Below are positions 34,321-46,161 of a stretch of DNA of 64,000 nucleotides, one piece after another (the first letter of the stretch is position 1; every line of letters begins with the position of its first letter). The position numbers were made by a program, and so were the translations under genes. The DNA is from Colias croceus (Eukaryota; Arthropoda; Insecta; Lepidoptera; Pieridae). The stretch is taken from positions 7,266,501 through 7,330,500 of the forward strand of contig NC_059556.1 of NCBI RefSeq assembly GCF_905220415.1, in the 5' to 3' direction. Below the pieces are notes generated by a model. The model saw only the letters and a list, made by a program, of their open reading frames with translations, was not told where the DNA came from and made no database searches.

Positions 34321-34443
34321 AATGTATGCGTGTACCAGAGTACACACGTAAGAAGTGAAACTTAGGGATAAGAAAAAGATGGCGCGTAACGCAAAAATGT
34401 TACACTAAATTTTTGTACAACCCCGATATAGAAGTTTCACTTC
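34321..34443 (+). mobile_element. MITE, GAAGTGAAACTTCTTTAT family, copy 3 (internal deletion)
   Basis: GTGTACCAGAGTACACACGT and AAGTGAAACTT are followed directly by AGGGATAAGAAAAAGATGGC. The segment between them in copies 2 and 4 is deleted. It ends GATATAGAAGTTTCACTTC. Confidence 0.85.
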
Positions 34444-35219
34444 AAAAACGCTTGACAATTTTGTAGAGTCGTCTTTCATTTGTTTTCGTGTTTCTGGCTA
34501 TACCCACTTTAAACTAAATAACCACGAATTAATACATACGAAATATACTACCTAGATACACAGTTTATTTTCACTACAACATGATCCTAATTGAGAACAT
34601 AACTTATCTTTTGTTTAACCTTTGTTAAATCAAAGGTCGAAGTAATTAGTATTTTGTAATAATGCTTCTAACTTATTATTAAAGGATGAAAAATATTCCC
34701 CTTTTTTTAATAATGTAAGCCTACATTCCGTTTTAAGTTTTCTTAGATAATTTCATTTTAGTTCATTAATTTTCAGTGAGGTTTTTATTACTAAAATAAA
34801 TGCCTTGATCATTTTACATAGGTAATATAAAATTTTAAAAGTTTATCTCGAAACATAATTAAAATTTGCCATATAATGTAGATACATAGGTACTCTTCAT
34901 AACACTTCTATTATATATACGTATTTCTGATCATGATACATAAGCTAAAAATATATTTTTATATTTTATTAGTTACCTTAAAAATTCTACTCTCTTAAAA
35001 ATCGTCTAAGTACATATGTTGTTGATGTTGTTGTTGAATTTATTAAATTAAAGACAAACTTATCAAATCACTAAGATTCGGAAACGTTTATTGCTCTATC
35101 TACAGTCAATATCAATTAGTTCTATAAATATTCCACTGCACATAAACGGCCTAAATAACTGCCTACAACTGTATTTTAAAAATGTACATTTTTGACTTTC
35201 CTATTACTATCAATTATCA

Positions 35220-35403
35220 TCACTACATAGTATAAAACAAAGTTGCTTTCTCTGTCCCTATGTCCCTTTGTATGCTTAAATCTTTAAAACTACGCAACGG
35301 ATTTTGATGCGGTTTTTTTAATAGATAGAGTGATTCAAGAGGAAGGTTTTAGTATATAAAAAGGTTTAAGACAAAGCGGGCGAAGCCGCGGGCGGTAAGC
35401 TAG
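35220..35403 (+). mobile_element. Helitron-like element, ACATAGTATAAAACAAAGT subfamily
   Basis: A|TCACTACATAGTATAAAACA start, AAACTACGCAACGGATTTTG, GCGGGCGAAGCCGCGGGCGG and CTAG|T end. This is a complete copy and a good reference for its subfamily. Confidence 0.92.
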
Positions 35404-35788
35404 TATTATTATATGTACATGCATAGATTTTATTATATGTATAGATAATAGCATTGATATTATGTAGTAAACTATGTGATTGACCTTCAATACAGCTTAG
35501 TATTTCTACGCTTTATACGCATTTATAGTAAACCTAATTGTCCATATTTAGTTAGTAATTCGCATCCGTTCATCATTTGAATCTAAGGATAGAAGACGAC
35601 AAATTACCACGTAATGATTATGTTAATTAGTTGAACCAAATATGTTTCAGATTTAATATAGCAGCAAGACAAAATACGATATAGGTATGTACCTAGTAGG
35701 ACAACTTCATTTGAACATTACAAAGACAAAATCCGAGAGAGATGTTTGTCAATGTGTACAGTATTATAAATCCATACTTAAATACTTA

Positions 35789-36039
35789 TCCATACTAATA
35801 TTATAAATGCGAAAGTAACTCTGTCTGTCTGTTACTCAATCACGCCTTAACTACTGAACCAATTTGCATGAAAATTGGTATAGAGATATTTTGATACCCG
35901 AGAAAGGATAGAGGCTACTTTTTACCCCGGGACATAGAATAGGTTTTATCCCGGAAATCCCACGGGATCGGGAACTATGCGGGTTTTTCTTTCACTGCGC
36001 GGGCGAAGCTGCGGTTGAATGAAAAACTGCTGCGGCTAG
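35789..36039 (+). mobile_element. Helitron-like element (complete, altered 3' end)
   Basis: A|TCCATACTAATATTATAAAT start, GGGATCGGGAACTATGCGGG near the end, then GCGGGCGAAGCTGCGGTTGA and CTAG|T. An extra GAATGAAAAACTGCTGCGG sits between the hairpin and the CTAG. Confidence 0.88.
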
Positions 36040-36804
36040 TCTGGTATAAGTAATTAATATCACAGATAATATAATGCTGTATAAAATGTTATTCTGTAGA
36101 ACACTATAATCCAAACCCAACAGAACAACAGTCGCTGATAAGTCGTCAATCAGAGAAGCTCTACAATCAATATCTAACACTATGATATAATTTTAAATTA
36201 AAAAGGAATGCACAAAAGACTGTGATCGACTAATTCATACAACTAAAACTAACGCTCTTCACGACTTGTACTAAAGTTTGAGGAATGCAAGAAATAGCCA
36301 GTTTGATTTAAAATAACTTGACTGAAACAACAACCTTACGTAAAAGATTTGCTTTCTTACCTCATGTATTTAATCTAAATTAATCATTAATCTTTCAAAT
36401 CGCTTAAAAGCAATACAATTATAATGGTTTTAAATTTAATGATACAATTGAATGCCTTAAAAGCATCCCATAGTTATCACAATGCTTGATGTGGTCCATT
36501 CAACATCCAGAAGAAAGTTGCGATAGTAAACAACTTTAATGTATTTTGGTGAAAAATCGACTTTACCTACTAACGTTGTTAATGTGCATTCTTGTACTCT
36601 TGAACATTAAATTGAATAATATGAGGTCGAACTTTAAATCTACGTTTTCAGTAAGCTTGAAAGAATTTACTGGTCTTTTCTTAAAAGTTTTAACATAAAA
36701 GTACTACGCTAGCTACTGTGAAGACGTATTCTGTGGCTAAAGTACAATTTGAAAATATGTCATTACAAATCAAAAAATATTGTTTTACATAATATTATAC
36801 CATA

Positions 36805-36979
36805 CTAGCGGTCCGCCCCGGCTTCGCCCGTGGTAGTTACATATTAACGTTTTCTCTACATAAGAACCATCCTCGTACTTCAAGGAATATAATAAAAAAA
36901 GAATTATCGAAATCGGTTCAGCCATTCTCGAGTTATGCGCTTACCAACACATTTTGCGATTCATTTTTATATATAAAGA
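36805..36979 (-). mobile_element. Helitron-like element, minus, ATGAATCGCAAAATGTG subfamily (complete)
   Basis: Minus strand A|TCTTTATATATAAAAATGAA start to GGGGCGGACCGCTAG|T end. Both Helitron ends are present. Confidence 0.9.
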
Positions 36980-37032
36980 TAATGCTATAATATTTATCAA
37001 GAGTCCTCTTTGTGTAAATAAAGTCAGATTAT

Positions 37033-37234
37033 CTAGGTACACTAATATTATAAAGAGGAAAACTTTGTTTGTTTGTTTGATTGTAATGAATAGGCTCATA
37101 AACTACTGGACCGATTTTCAAAATTCTTTCACCATTCGGAAGCTACATTATCCACGAGTAATATAGGCTATATATTATCACGCTAAGACCAACAGGAACG
37201 GAGCCACGCGGGTGAAACCGCGCGGCACAGCTAG
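37033..37234 (+). mobile_element. Helitron-like element, GCGGTTTCACCCGC subfamily
   Basis: A|TCTAGGTACACTAATATTAT start, AAACTACTGGACCGATTTTC, CACGCTAAGACCAACAGGAA, GCGGGTGAAACCGCGCGGCA and CTAG|T end. Confidence 0.88.
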
Positions 37235-38057
37235 TTATAACATATTTTGAAACCAAAACATCGATAAACATTGATCAGAACATGTATTACCATTTAATAT
37301 GTCTATTAAGTAAAGCATATTTATATACAATGACTTTGGTAGATCGGTTCCAGCTTTTCTCTATTACATCCACATTAGTTTACGTCAGTAGCACAATACT
37401 TCTGATTGGCTGACGCATAATTTCGTTAATACCCGACCGTTATGCCTAGACCCTAACAAATTGGATTTTCGTTCATCATCTCTATGATTTAATACCCTTT
37501 GAAGGGTCTTGTAAGCTGGCGGTATTATATTAATATTTATTAGGAGAGAGGCATTTTATTTTCATCCATTGTTTACTTTAGTCCGTTTTTTCTATTTGCT
37601 TTGCGTAACAGAGTCCGCGTGGAATTTTAATGACCCCACTTGAGGGAACGTCACTTTTTGACGAGCTTTTTGACCTTTTTAAATTAACATTTGTCTATTT
37701 TTGGGAAGGGTGTGTTATGTTTTAAACGGTGTTTAATCTGAGCTTCTTTTTCAAGCGTATAATATTCGTAGAGTAAGATTATTTTGTAATTTTAAATGAT
37801 AGGCTGATACTTGAAAGTAAATTGTAATTACATTCACTTTGTCACTAACACATGATAAAGGTATTATTAGTGGGGTCATTAGAGGTCAGTTTACTGTTCA
37901 GGCCATTAATCTGTATATACTCACTTAGAAATAGATAGAGCCCTACAAAATAGTCATTAAATAGGTGTTTTTACCGCTACTAGCAGCTAGTTTCGTGTTT
38001 GTTTGAATGTCCACCCTTGTGTTATACGCACGCCATCATTTAAAATAAGTAGTTTAA

Positions 38058-38246
38058 TCAGTACATAGTATAAAACAAAGTCGCTTTCTCTGTCCCTATG
38101 TCCCTATATATGCTTAAATCTTTAAAACTACGCAACGGATTTTGATGCGGTTTCTTATAATAGATAGAGTGATTCAAGAGGAAGGTTTTAGTATATAATT
38201 TATTAGGTTTTAGACTAAGCGGGCGAAGCCGCGGGCGGTAAGCTAG
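38058..38246 (+). mobile_element. Helitron-like element, ACATAGTATAAAACAAAGT subfamily
   Basis: A|TCAGTACATAGTATAAAACA start, GCGGGCGAAGCCGCGGGCGG and CTAG|T end; complete. Confidence 0.92.
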
Positions 38247-38603
38247 TTAAAACATAAGTTCAAAGTTAATATGGGAACTTGAAATATAAGTACAAACAGT
38301 ATGCCATGTAAATAAAAAGGTGTTGCTCTTCTTAACTGGCTGAAGCCGGCATCACCAACATACAAGATATCAGCTGAAATACTATCTACTCAATTCATTT
38401 ATGTATTATTAAACATAATTTCAAACACAGCCGATCAGCTGCTTCTACATGAAGGAAACAAACATCAATCCTTACAATTTCACGTTTGCTATCTAATATT
38501 AAATTATAGGGATAGGAAGTATCAATTTCAAAGATAACAAATCTTTCACACATTGGCACGCTTCTATACATTTCTTTATTAAAATTGTAATTCTTTGTTA
38601 CAG

Positions 38604-38675
38604 AAATCGAAGCAGCCGAAGCTTGCAAATGGCTGAGGGCAGCTGGTTTTCCGCAGTATGCGCAGATGTACGAAG
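38604..38675 (+). CDS. cv-c: crossveinless-c: SAM domain exon, N-terminal half
   Basis: Acceptor TTCTTTGTTACAG and donor GAAG|GTAAGT bound 72 bases that enter in phase 1 and leave in phase 1. They encode (E)IEAAEACKWLRAAGFPQYAQ and MYE. This is the highly conserved start of the SAM domain of DLC1, STARD13 and insect Cv-c (ACxWLRAAGFPQYAQxYED). SAM domains fold as small helical bundles for protein-protein contact; in DLC proteins this one precedes the RhoGAP and lipid-binding START domains. Identification rests on this exact motif and on the matching continuation at 58603. Confidence 0.95.
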
Positions 38676-39132
38676 GTAAGTTCTTTATTTATTATAGAAA
38701 GCTGTGAAATTGAAATGTTTTCTATGTATAATAACGTTGTAAACCTTTAAACGTTTCTGTTCGTACTATAATCAGAATCTAGTACGACGATTTTAATTCA
38801 AATGAATAGCATTAACTTATAAACAATTCAACGATGATTAAGCTTATAAAATTGTCATAATAAAAATATAAATCATACATAATGATTATTAATATTACTA
38901 CTGAAAACACCTTCAAATTGAAGTCCACTAGGAAACATAAGTTAACACTTAAGATGTAACTAACTGATATTATTCAACTTTAAAAAATAAAAAATAAAAT
39001 AAAAATTATACATACATCCTGTGTATGATAGTTTGTATACGAAGCACAAGCCATACAGCTGTCCGGATCGCGCGAACCTGACCTGTCCCACGAATCTATT
39101 AATCATACTTACAGACTGTTTTGTCTGCAAAC

Positions 39133-39554
39133 TATACAGGGTGTGCTCTAACATCAATATTTATTATCTAACACAACCGAGCATAAACTCCCTGTCTGCT
39201 ATTACACGTCAATTTTATGTTTATTACAAGTATAAATAGACTTGTTCTTTTTAATTATTTCTTACTGGTTGTAGTAGCGTGCGAGGTTGATTATTTCGTT
39301 GAGATACTGTGTATTACGACATCTTTACACACTTTTCTCGTATGTTATTATATTACAGAATCTATGAAATATAATAAATAAGCTCATAGTTATTCGTTAC
39401 AAAATAACAACGAAGCAGTGTAACGTGGGTCGTTTATTTTTATTATTTTTCAAGATGTTCTCTAAATAGATGCTCTACATTAGATTTTTATGTCTTTCTT
39501 TCAGCTCCCAAATGTATAGATACATAGATACATCAACTTGAAACACCCTGTATA
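39133..39554. mobile_element. Candidate MITE with TATACAGGGTGT ends, copy 2
   Basis: The 12-base inverted ends at 39133-39144 and 39543-39554 are identical to those at 104-488. The subterminal bases (TTTCAA) also agree at the right end. Confidence 0.42.
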
Positions 39555-40679
39555 TATGGCTAGTAACGATGCTCAGCTGTGTTATAGATGGGCCCAAATC
39601 CTCTTCAATTGACCGCCATTCTTTACATGCGACGTTCACATTAATATGGATACGATTTAGTTTTATCAAACACTATTTTATATTTACATGATATTATAGC
39701 TGAAGTGACAATAGTGTGGATTGGTTTACTTTTGTTTCAAAATTTCAATTTGTAATTAAATAACTTGGATATTAACATAGATTTAAATAATATTTAGCGT
39801 GGGAGTTGGTAATAGCTTTATACTTACCTATATGCTTCTACTGATGAAGGTAAATTAAATTAATATTACCATATATCACTCTAATATAATTAAAAACAAT
39901 AAATATCATTATCCACATAATCCAGCCAGAAATACCAAACAACTTATTTCACGTTTCCTTCATAACAAATAAACTTACTACTTAGAATAATTCAAATTAA
40001 CTATTATCCAGGAAAACTAAAGAAATTCGCAGTAACGATATTTAAAACTGATAAGTTATCACATATTATATCATCTAGATAAGATTTATAGTCCGTACAT
40101 CACTACGTTGACTCATTTATTATCTGCACCTAGATATTTATATTATCTGTGATTGTACTACGTTTCCCTTGTCATTTGTATGCATGAATTTCTACTGGGT
40201 ATTCGCTAGAATGCATCGTTGGCACGTGACGTCATAGATACACGAGTACTGGGAATTACAATTAGAATATTCGATATCAGACTCACGTGTAGTATATTAT
40301 ATACATTACTGTATGTATATAATTGTGCTATTCCTTAATGAAAAGCTTCAATCAAATGGATTGAGATGAGTATTCAAATTCGTGCGAGGATATTTGCCGC
40401 GATGCAAGAATATTTTAAACCAATAATGTCGTTTTATAGGTATTCAAGTATATAAATAAAAATAAGATATTTTTTTAAGAAATTATAAAATGGTGTCATG
40501 TTAAATTAACACTATCACGAAATAACGGAAATTAATATTCATAAAGATAATATTTCCTTGAATAGATAATATTATGTATAAGTAGATAAACTATGATAAC
40601 AGTTTGAATTTAAATAATAAAAATAGTTCGCTGAATGTGGGAATAAATAAATATGATTTTTTTATAGACTAGAAAATTC

Positions 40680-40757
40680 GATCACGAGACGGGATTCGAA
40701 CCCGCGTTTTTCAGCTATGCCGGGGCGATCGCGTCGCATCTCCGGCCACCCGTGATC
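40680..40757 (-). repeat. tRNA-like sequence (SINE head or tRNA pseudogene), minus
   Basis: The minus strand has perfect 7-bp acceptor-like ends GATCACG/CGTGATC and an intact box B GGTTCGAATCC in a GCGGG/CCCGT arm. The anticodon arm cannot be folded normally. A degenerate relative at 12967-13045 shows it is repeated, so a SINE head is the best reading. Confidence 0.6.
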
Positions 40758-41850
40758 CTGCCTAAGCAATCAAATTTTTTCTACTCTTTTGAATTTATGA
40801 GCTCGAAAATTTAATATTCTTTAAAAAATCTTATCTATAAAGCATTTGAATGCTATAAAACCAAATAATATCTAATACCTATTTAATAATATGTTAGAAA
40901 TAATATTATGCTTGTTATTCAACCAAAGGTTTCTTAGTTAATTATATAACTTGTTATGGTTTCTGTACTAGAAGCCCAGAAGTTATTAATTTTTATTATC
41001 CTAGCAACATTAGCTGTTACTTTATATAAGCCCTAACTACGGAATATTAGCATAAGATACTTCAGTGTAACTTCTTAATTGTTCCTGCTTTAACATGAAA
41101 TTGCATTAAGATTTATTAAGGAAATTAAAGTACATATTTTACGGTTAAATTCATAAATTCAATATTCAGATTTTAATAAAAGAGAAAATTATTAATCAAA
41201 ATTTATTCTCCCTCTGAATATAAAATATTATGTAAGTCAAAAAATACGTAGGTAATTTGGTACCTTCTTAACTTAATTTACCAAAATCCTATATAATAAT
41301 TGGCCTCATAATATGTATGTGAGCATAACATCTAATTAATTATTATTATAAAAAAAATCACAGGAATATCCACATTAATACATACACGACAACAATATAA
41401 ACTAAATTATCCTTAAATAGGAGCAAAGGAAGATGTGCAGTCACTTTAAATGCTCTGTGACATACGCATTCCCGTTGGACCATATAGCGTTTCTTTTTTT
41501 GTTTCTTTCTTTTTAAGAGTTACAAAAACTTTTGGTATAGGTACGATGAAACATTGATTTACATAATATGTAAACCTATAATACCCTTGGTTTAAATATT
41601 GTATTTTAAATAAGGATCACTATTTGAGATAGATAATATGTTTTTATTTACCTAAATTTCCAGTTTGAGGACTGCATGCATTTAATAATGTAAATATTTC
41701 GCTTTAAGTTACAACGTAATTACCTAATAATAAATTACAGAACGTATTCATCCCTAAGTCTCTAAGTATAATACTTTTTGTCCAAATACGATATGGAACA
41801 TTTTTTTTTAACTAATAAAAAAGCAAAGATCACTCACAAGGTCTTCAGAT

Positions 41851-42750
41851 TTACCGTAATCCCTGATAAGATAAGCCATGTTTACTCACTCTGTTGACAT
41901 TATAACGATGGTATCTAAAACCTATGGGTTGTTTTTTACTTTCAAATGTCGCCAAATATTTGCCTTCGGATTTTGTTTGCTTTATGGTTCCTTCATAAGT
42001 TATAAGTGGCAGAGATAATATCACCGGTGCTAAAAAAAATGAGAATTTGTTATTGTTACGCTCACATTTTTTTACATTTTTAAAGTAGTAAATTACGATA
42101 AAAATGTAACTCAAAAATCAATGTAATTCTCCTTTTATTACATAGTCATAAATTGCATTTAATTTGCATGCTGTGCGAATGAACAAGCTTTTAAGACGAG
42201 ATAACATAAAATGGGATTTTTCGGGCTAATTATACCCAAATCTAATCTCACCTTGTCGAGACACTCGTTTTGTTAATAAAAAATACAATTTGCATAATAC
42301 CATTCAGTCCTTTGAAAATGTATAAAAAGGTGGATGACTTTATTTACCTTTGCCGCCACTGTTCCGATGAACAAAAACAATCCCCATTATTACTCTCAAA
42401 TGACGTAATTTACTTAAAACTTTTGTCAAAACGTGCCGTAAAAATGTAACGAAAGTGGTCCTAAACAAGACAAATATCATATACGTCATGCTTTTACCAA
42501 ACAAAACATAACCGATTAGAGTTATCGTGTTCAGGTAAACGATTCTTTTTAAATGACTGTTTAAACAATGCAAGGAAGATGTGACCTTATTAAATTGGAA
42601 TAAGGTGTATAGTTCATTGTACGAAATTTCGCGCCAAAGTATAGACACAATAAAAACGTCACAGATTACCCAAAAATGTGTCGATATTCTAATATGTGGC
42701 TTATTTGGTTGCATTGAAAATTCATATTTCTGTGAAATATGAAACAACAT
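41851..42750 (-). CDS. Candidate nested two-exon gene, multi-pass membrane protein, unidentified
   Basis: Exon 1 (42750-42348) opens with ATG, stays open 134 codons and ends at AAAG|GTAAATA. Exon 2 (42029-41851) follows a TTTTTTTTAG acceptor and stays open to TAA. Both splice sites are in phase 1, giving a 193-residue product. The first exon has hydrophobic stretches around FWVICDVFIVSILW and NTITLIGYVLFGKSMTYMIF. The tail is polar and basic (GKYLATFESKKQPIGFRYHR). It lies antisense inside cv-c intron 2, and TTTGACAG/TGTCAAA-type sequence just upstream (about 42785-42820) could be promoter. I recognise no family. It could be a chance frame, since the region is AT-rich. Confidence 0.35.
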
Positions 42751-43550
42751 TTATAAGAATTAACGTGGCATGGGGTCCACTACGTTTGACAGCAAACGAA
42801 AACAGATATGTCAAATTTTTTATCTGTGCCGATTAGGTTTGGTAGGACAGTATTAAATTGTGTGCCTGTGTGGAAGCACATTTTTGTGGTTTCCAAATTT
42901 AAAGTTTGATCGTTGTTTGGTTTTGTTTAAACAAATTGTGTGAAATAAATATTTTTGGATATCTATTAATTATTATGGTGAGTGATTGTTTAAATGCTGT
43001 TTTTCTAGTGTTTACCTTTTATAGTTTAATTTTTATAGCTATAAAATTACTGAATAATAAATTAAATTTATTGATTTATGGATACCTATTTAGCAATAAC
43101 TAAATACACATTTATTGAGATAAAATATATAAACAGTTATAATACTTAATACCTATCAAAAAAATTTAATAACACATTACATAATTCCAATTCAATAAAC
43201 CTCGACATCGATAGAAATATTATGATTCATTCAAACATAGATAATAAATTAATGACGTTGTTAATATAATAATGAATATATTTAAATGAGGTAATACATT
43301 TTCTTGTAATTATAAGATTCACACGTTGCAAAACTTCGTACATACAATCGAGTTAGTCTCATTTGAATGACGGTCATTAGATACAGCTGATAGTCGTTTT
43401 ATTTTACGAAGAAAAATATTTAAATTAGGCTTAGTTATATATTTTTTATTATAATTTATTAGGTATGCTTTTTATTCCATGATAACTTTTATACTAAGAA
43501 TGAAAATTAACTATTTTAGTATATTCTGTAATGTTCCGTTGACACGATTT

Positions 43551-45735
43551 ATTTATTTATTTATTTATTTATTAACACTTTATTGTGCTGGCATACAAAT
43601 AAATTCTTAAAATTAAAACTTAAAACTAGTCCAGCACAGAAGGCGGCCTTATCACTTAAGAGTGATCTCTTCCAGGCAACCTACTGTGTGGAGTAATATT
43701 ATGAAAAAGGAGGTAGGTAGGAAGTACAAATATATATACACATACATAAATATATGATCTATTATAAATACATATTACATACATATGAAATACTATATAT
43801 ATTACATATTATATAGTATAATACATAAACAAATAATAATTATATTACAATAATTCGTACATACATAAACCCATACTGTAGTTTAGTTAGAAAAATAAAT
43901 AAAAACACAAATAATAACTTAATTAATCTTACTAATCCGAGTTAAATGCTAGGTTCAAGTAGTGATTTCGGACTTGTTTGGTAAAGGTGGACAGCGTTTG
44001 AGCTTGTCGGATGCTAACTGGCAGGGAGTTCCATAATCCGGTGGCCCTTACGGTAAAAGAGCCACCGTAGAATTGTGTGCGGTGCGGAGGCATAGACAGC
44101 ACTAACCTGTCCACCGATCGCAGAGAATAGTTATCACATTGCAGGAATTGGAACTGGTCTTTTAGGTAAGAAGGAGTTTTGGGATTGAAGAGGATACGAT
44201 ACAGGAGTTGCAGGTAATGAACATTCCGGCGAAGGCGGATTGGGAGCCACTTGAGCTTCTTACGAAAATGAGAAACGTGGTCATATTTACGGAGACCGTA
44301 AACAAACCGAATACAATAGTTCTGAAGTCGCTCAAGTTTATCCAATTGCTCAGATGTTAAGTCAAGGAAGCAAGCATCAGCGTAGTCAAGAATAGGAAGG
44401 AGAAGGGACTGTGCTAACATAATTTTGGTCGGTATGGGTAAAAAGTTACGGAGGCGTCGTAAGGAGTTAGATGCAGCGTATAATTTACGACTGATATGCT
44501 GGAGATGCTGCGACCAACAAAGAGTTTGATCCATAATTACACCTAAGTTCTTTACTTGATTGCTGAAAGGAATACCCTCGCACCCAATTTTAACACTCGG
44601 CAGAATTCCCCAGTCAATCTCTGATATAAGGTACTGACTTCCAACAACGATCACTTGGCTTTTGGAAGGATTAATCTTAAGTCCAAATTCATCACACCAT
44701 TTTACTATTGTTGCAAGTTCAACGTTAATAGTGTTAATAGAACCGGATAAATTACTGGGTGTAGAGTGAATGTAGATCTGTACGTCGTCAGCAAACATAT
44801 GGTAGAGAGAAGTTATACGAGAGGAGAGATTATTTATGAAAATGGCGAATAGGAGAGGTGACAAGACGCCACCCTGTGGTACACCAGCGGGAACAGCACA
44901 CCAAGAAGAATGTTTACCATCCAACAAGATACGCTGCCGCCGATCACCCAGGTAATTTTGAAACCATTCGAGTACTGTAGGGGAGAAGTTAATTAGGCGT
45001 AACAAACCCAGTAAAATATCATGATTAACAGTGTTGAATGCGTTACTAAAGTCGAGAAGACACAATATGGTGAGTTGTTTATTGTCCATAGCTGCACGGA
45101 TGTCATCTGTGACCTTAACGAGAGCAGTAGTCGTGCTATGACCAGGACGGAAACCGGATTGGAAAGGAGAAAGTATGTTATGAGTGTTTAAGTATGAACT
45201 TAATTGAGCATGGATGATGCGTTCGAGGACCTTGGAAAGGAAAGGTAAAATAGAGATAGGACGGAAATCAGAAAAACAATTTGGATTGGATTTTTTAGGG
45301 AGAGGAATAACCTGAGCATCTTTCCAAGAATTTGGAAATTTGCCGGAGGTAAGTGAGAAATTAAAGATGTGGGTAATGACAGGAGCAATAATATCAAGGA
45401 TAGGAAGGATCATATTACGACTTACAAGGTCAGCACCGACTGCGTTCGAAGATATGGACAATATCGTCTTCTTAACTTCTCCTACAGTGCATCGTTTAAA
45501 AAAGAACGGGGGAAAATCAGGAGCTGAGGTGGTAGAAAGAGAATTAAGTGTCTGTTGTATAGTAGAAGCATTAAGGTTGGAAGATGATGAAAAATGAGCG
45601 TTTAAAGCGTCAATATTGAAGTTATTACGTGAACACGCATAGGATGATTTACCAACTCCTAAGGATTTTAGAAACTTCCATATTGAAGAGGGGTCGCCGT
45701 TCTCGACCGATTTATATCTATTCTGCAAAATATGA
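43551..45735 (-). mobile_element. CR1/Jockey-type LINE, 5'-truncated, with long intact ORF2
   Basis: On the minus strand there is a 598-codon ORF2 remnant, about 380 bp of 3' untranslated sequence, and a (TAAA)n-type 3' tail at 43551-43572. The first part of ORF2 (endonuclease) and ORF1 are missing. The 5' edge is near 45735. Just beyond it (to 45897) is one end of a Harbinger-type MITE, GGTGAAACCGGCCC followed by TAA. Confidence 0.88.
43932..45728 (-). CDS. LINE ORF2: reverse transcriptase domain, uninterrupted 598 codons
   Basis: This is a reverse transcriptase of the CR1/Jockey group, which copies the element's RNA into DNA at a nicked target. From the first ATG, residues about 135-165 hold PLPKKSNPNCFSDFRPISIL (RT motif 1-2). 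Residues 188-200 hold the FQSGFRPGHST block and 224-232 the first catalytic Asp in LDFSNAFN. Residues 283-290 hold VPQGGVLS and 312-315 FADD with the catalytic Asp pair. The closing blocks FYGGSFTVRATGLWNSLP and TLSTFTKQVRNHYLNL lie near the C-terminus. All key residues are kept and there is no stop or frameshift. The endonuclease domain is missing upstream, so it cannot mobilise itself, and the chosen ATG is internal to the ancestral frame. Confidence 0.93.
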   Translation of the reverse strand: MQNRYKSVENGDPSSIWKFLKSLGVGKSSYACSRNNFNIDALNAHFSSSSNLNASTIQQTLNSLSTTSAPDFPPFFFKRCTVGEVKKTILSISSNAVGADLVSRNMILPILDIIAPVITHIFNFSLTSGKFPNSWKDAQVIPLPKKSNPNCFSDFRPISILPFLSKVLERIIHAQLSSYLNTHNILSPFQSGFRPGHSTTTALVKVTDDIRAAMDNKQLTILCLLDFSNAFNTVNHDILLGLLRLINFSPTVLEWFQNYLGDRRQRILLDGKHSSWCAVPAGVPQGGVLSPLLFAIFINNLSSRITSLYHMFADDVQIYIHSTPSNLSGSINTINVELATIVKWCDEFGLKINPSKSQVIVVGSQYLISEIDWGILPSVKIGCEGIPFSNQVKNLGVIMDQTLCWSQHLQHISRKLYAASNSLRRLRNFLPIPTKIMLAQSLLLPILDYADACFLDLTSEQLDKLERLQNYCIRFVYGLRKYDHVSHFRKKLKWLPIRLRRNVHYLQLLYRILFNPKTPSYLKDQFQFLQCDNYSLRSVDRLVLSMPPHRTQFYGGSFTVRATGLWNSLPVSIRQAQTLSTFTKQVRNHYLNLAFNSD

Positions 45736-45962
45736 TTACTTATAACTACCCTGTTGGCGTTTTCACAGCTTCTGGATATGTTCTGGTTAGCTTATCCGTC
45801 AGTTAAAGTGACAATTAATAATGTATGAAAACAAAACGTCAAAATAAAAATAAACGCTATTATGGACACTGTCAGCAAGTGGTGAAACCGGCCCTAAATG
45901 TTAAAGATATATTTTTATGTCTTATTGCACTTTATAATAATTACTTATAGTTTATACATATA

Positions 45963-46161
45963 CTAGCTTACCGCCCGCGGCTTCGCCTGCTTTGTCTAAA
46001 ATCTAATAAATTATATACCTACTAAAACCTTCCTCTTGAATCACTCTATCTATTGAAAAAACCGCATCAAAATCCGTTGCGTAGTTTTAAAGATTTAAGC
46101 ATACAAAGGGACAATGGACATAGGGACAGAGAAAGCGACTTTGTTTTATACTATGTAGTGA
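45963..46161 (-). mobile_element. Helitron-like element, minus, ACATAGTATAAAACAAAGT subfamily (complete)
   Basis: Minus strand A|TCACTACATAGTATAAAACA start to GCGGGCGGTAAGCTAG end. A small duplication (ACAATGGACATAGGGACA) sits in the middle. Confidence 0.9.

Larger units (their letters stand above)
33549..38603 (+). other. cv-c: cv-c intron 1 (5.06 kb)
   Basis: GT...AG intron, starting GTATGT and ending TTCTTTGTTACAG. It holds one MITE (34321-34443) and five Helitrons (35220, 35789, 36805, 37033, 38058) and otherwise anonymous AT-rich sequence. Confidence 0.8.

Noticed and set aside
40680..40757. Possible functional tRNA gene
   Set aside because: The acceptor and T arms are good but the anticodon arm does not fold, and a second degenerate copy exists.
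42975..42990. ATG followed directly by GTGAGT as a possible first exon opposite the nested gene
   Set aside because: A single donor-like site with no identifiable downstream exon is not enough.
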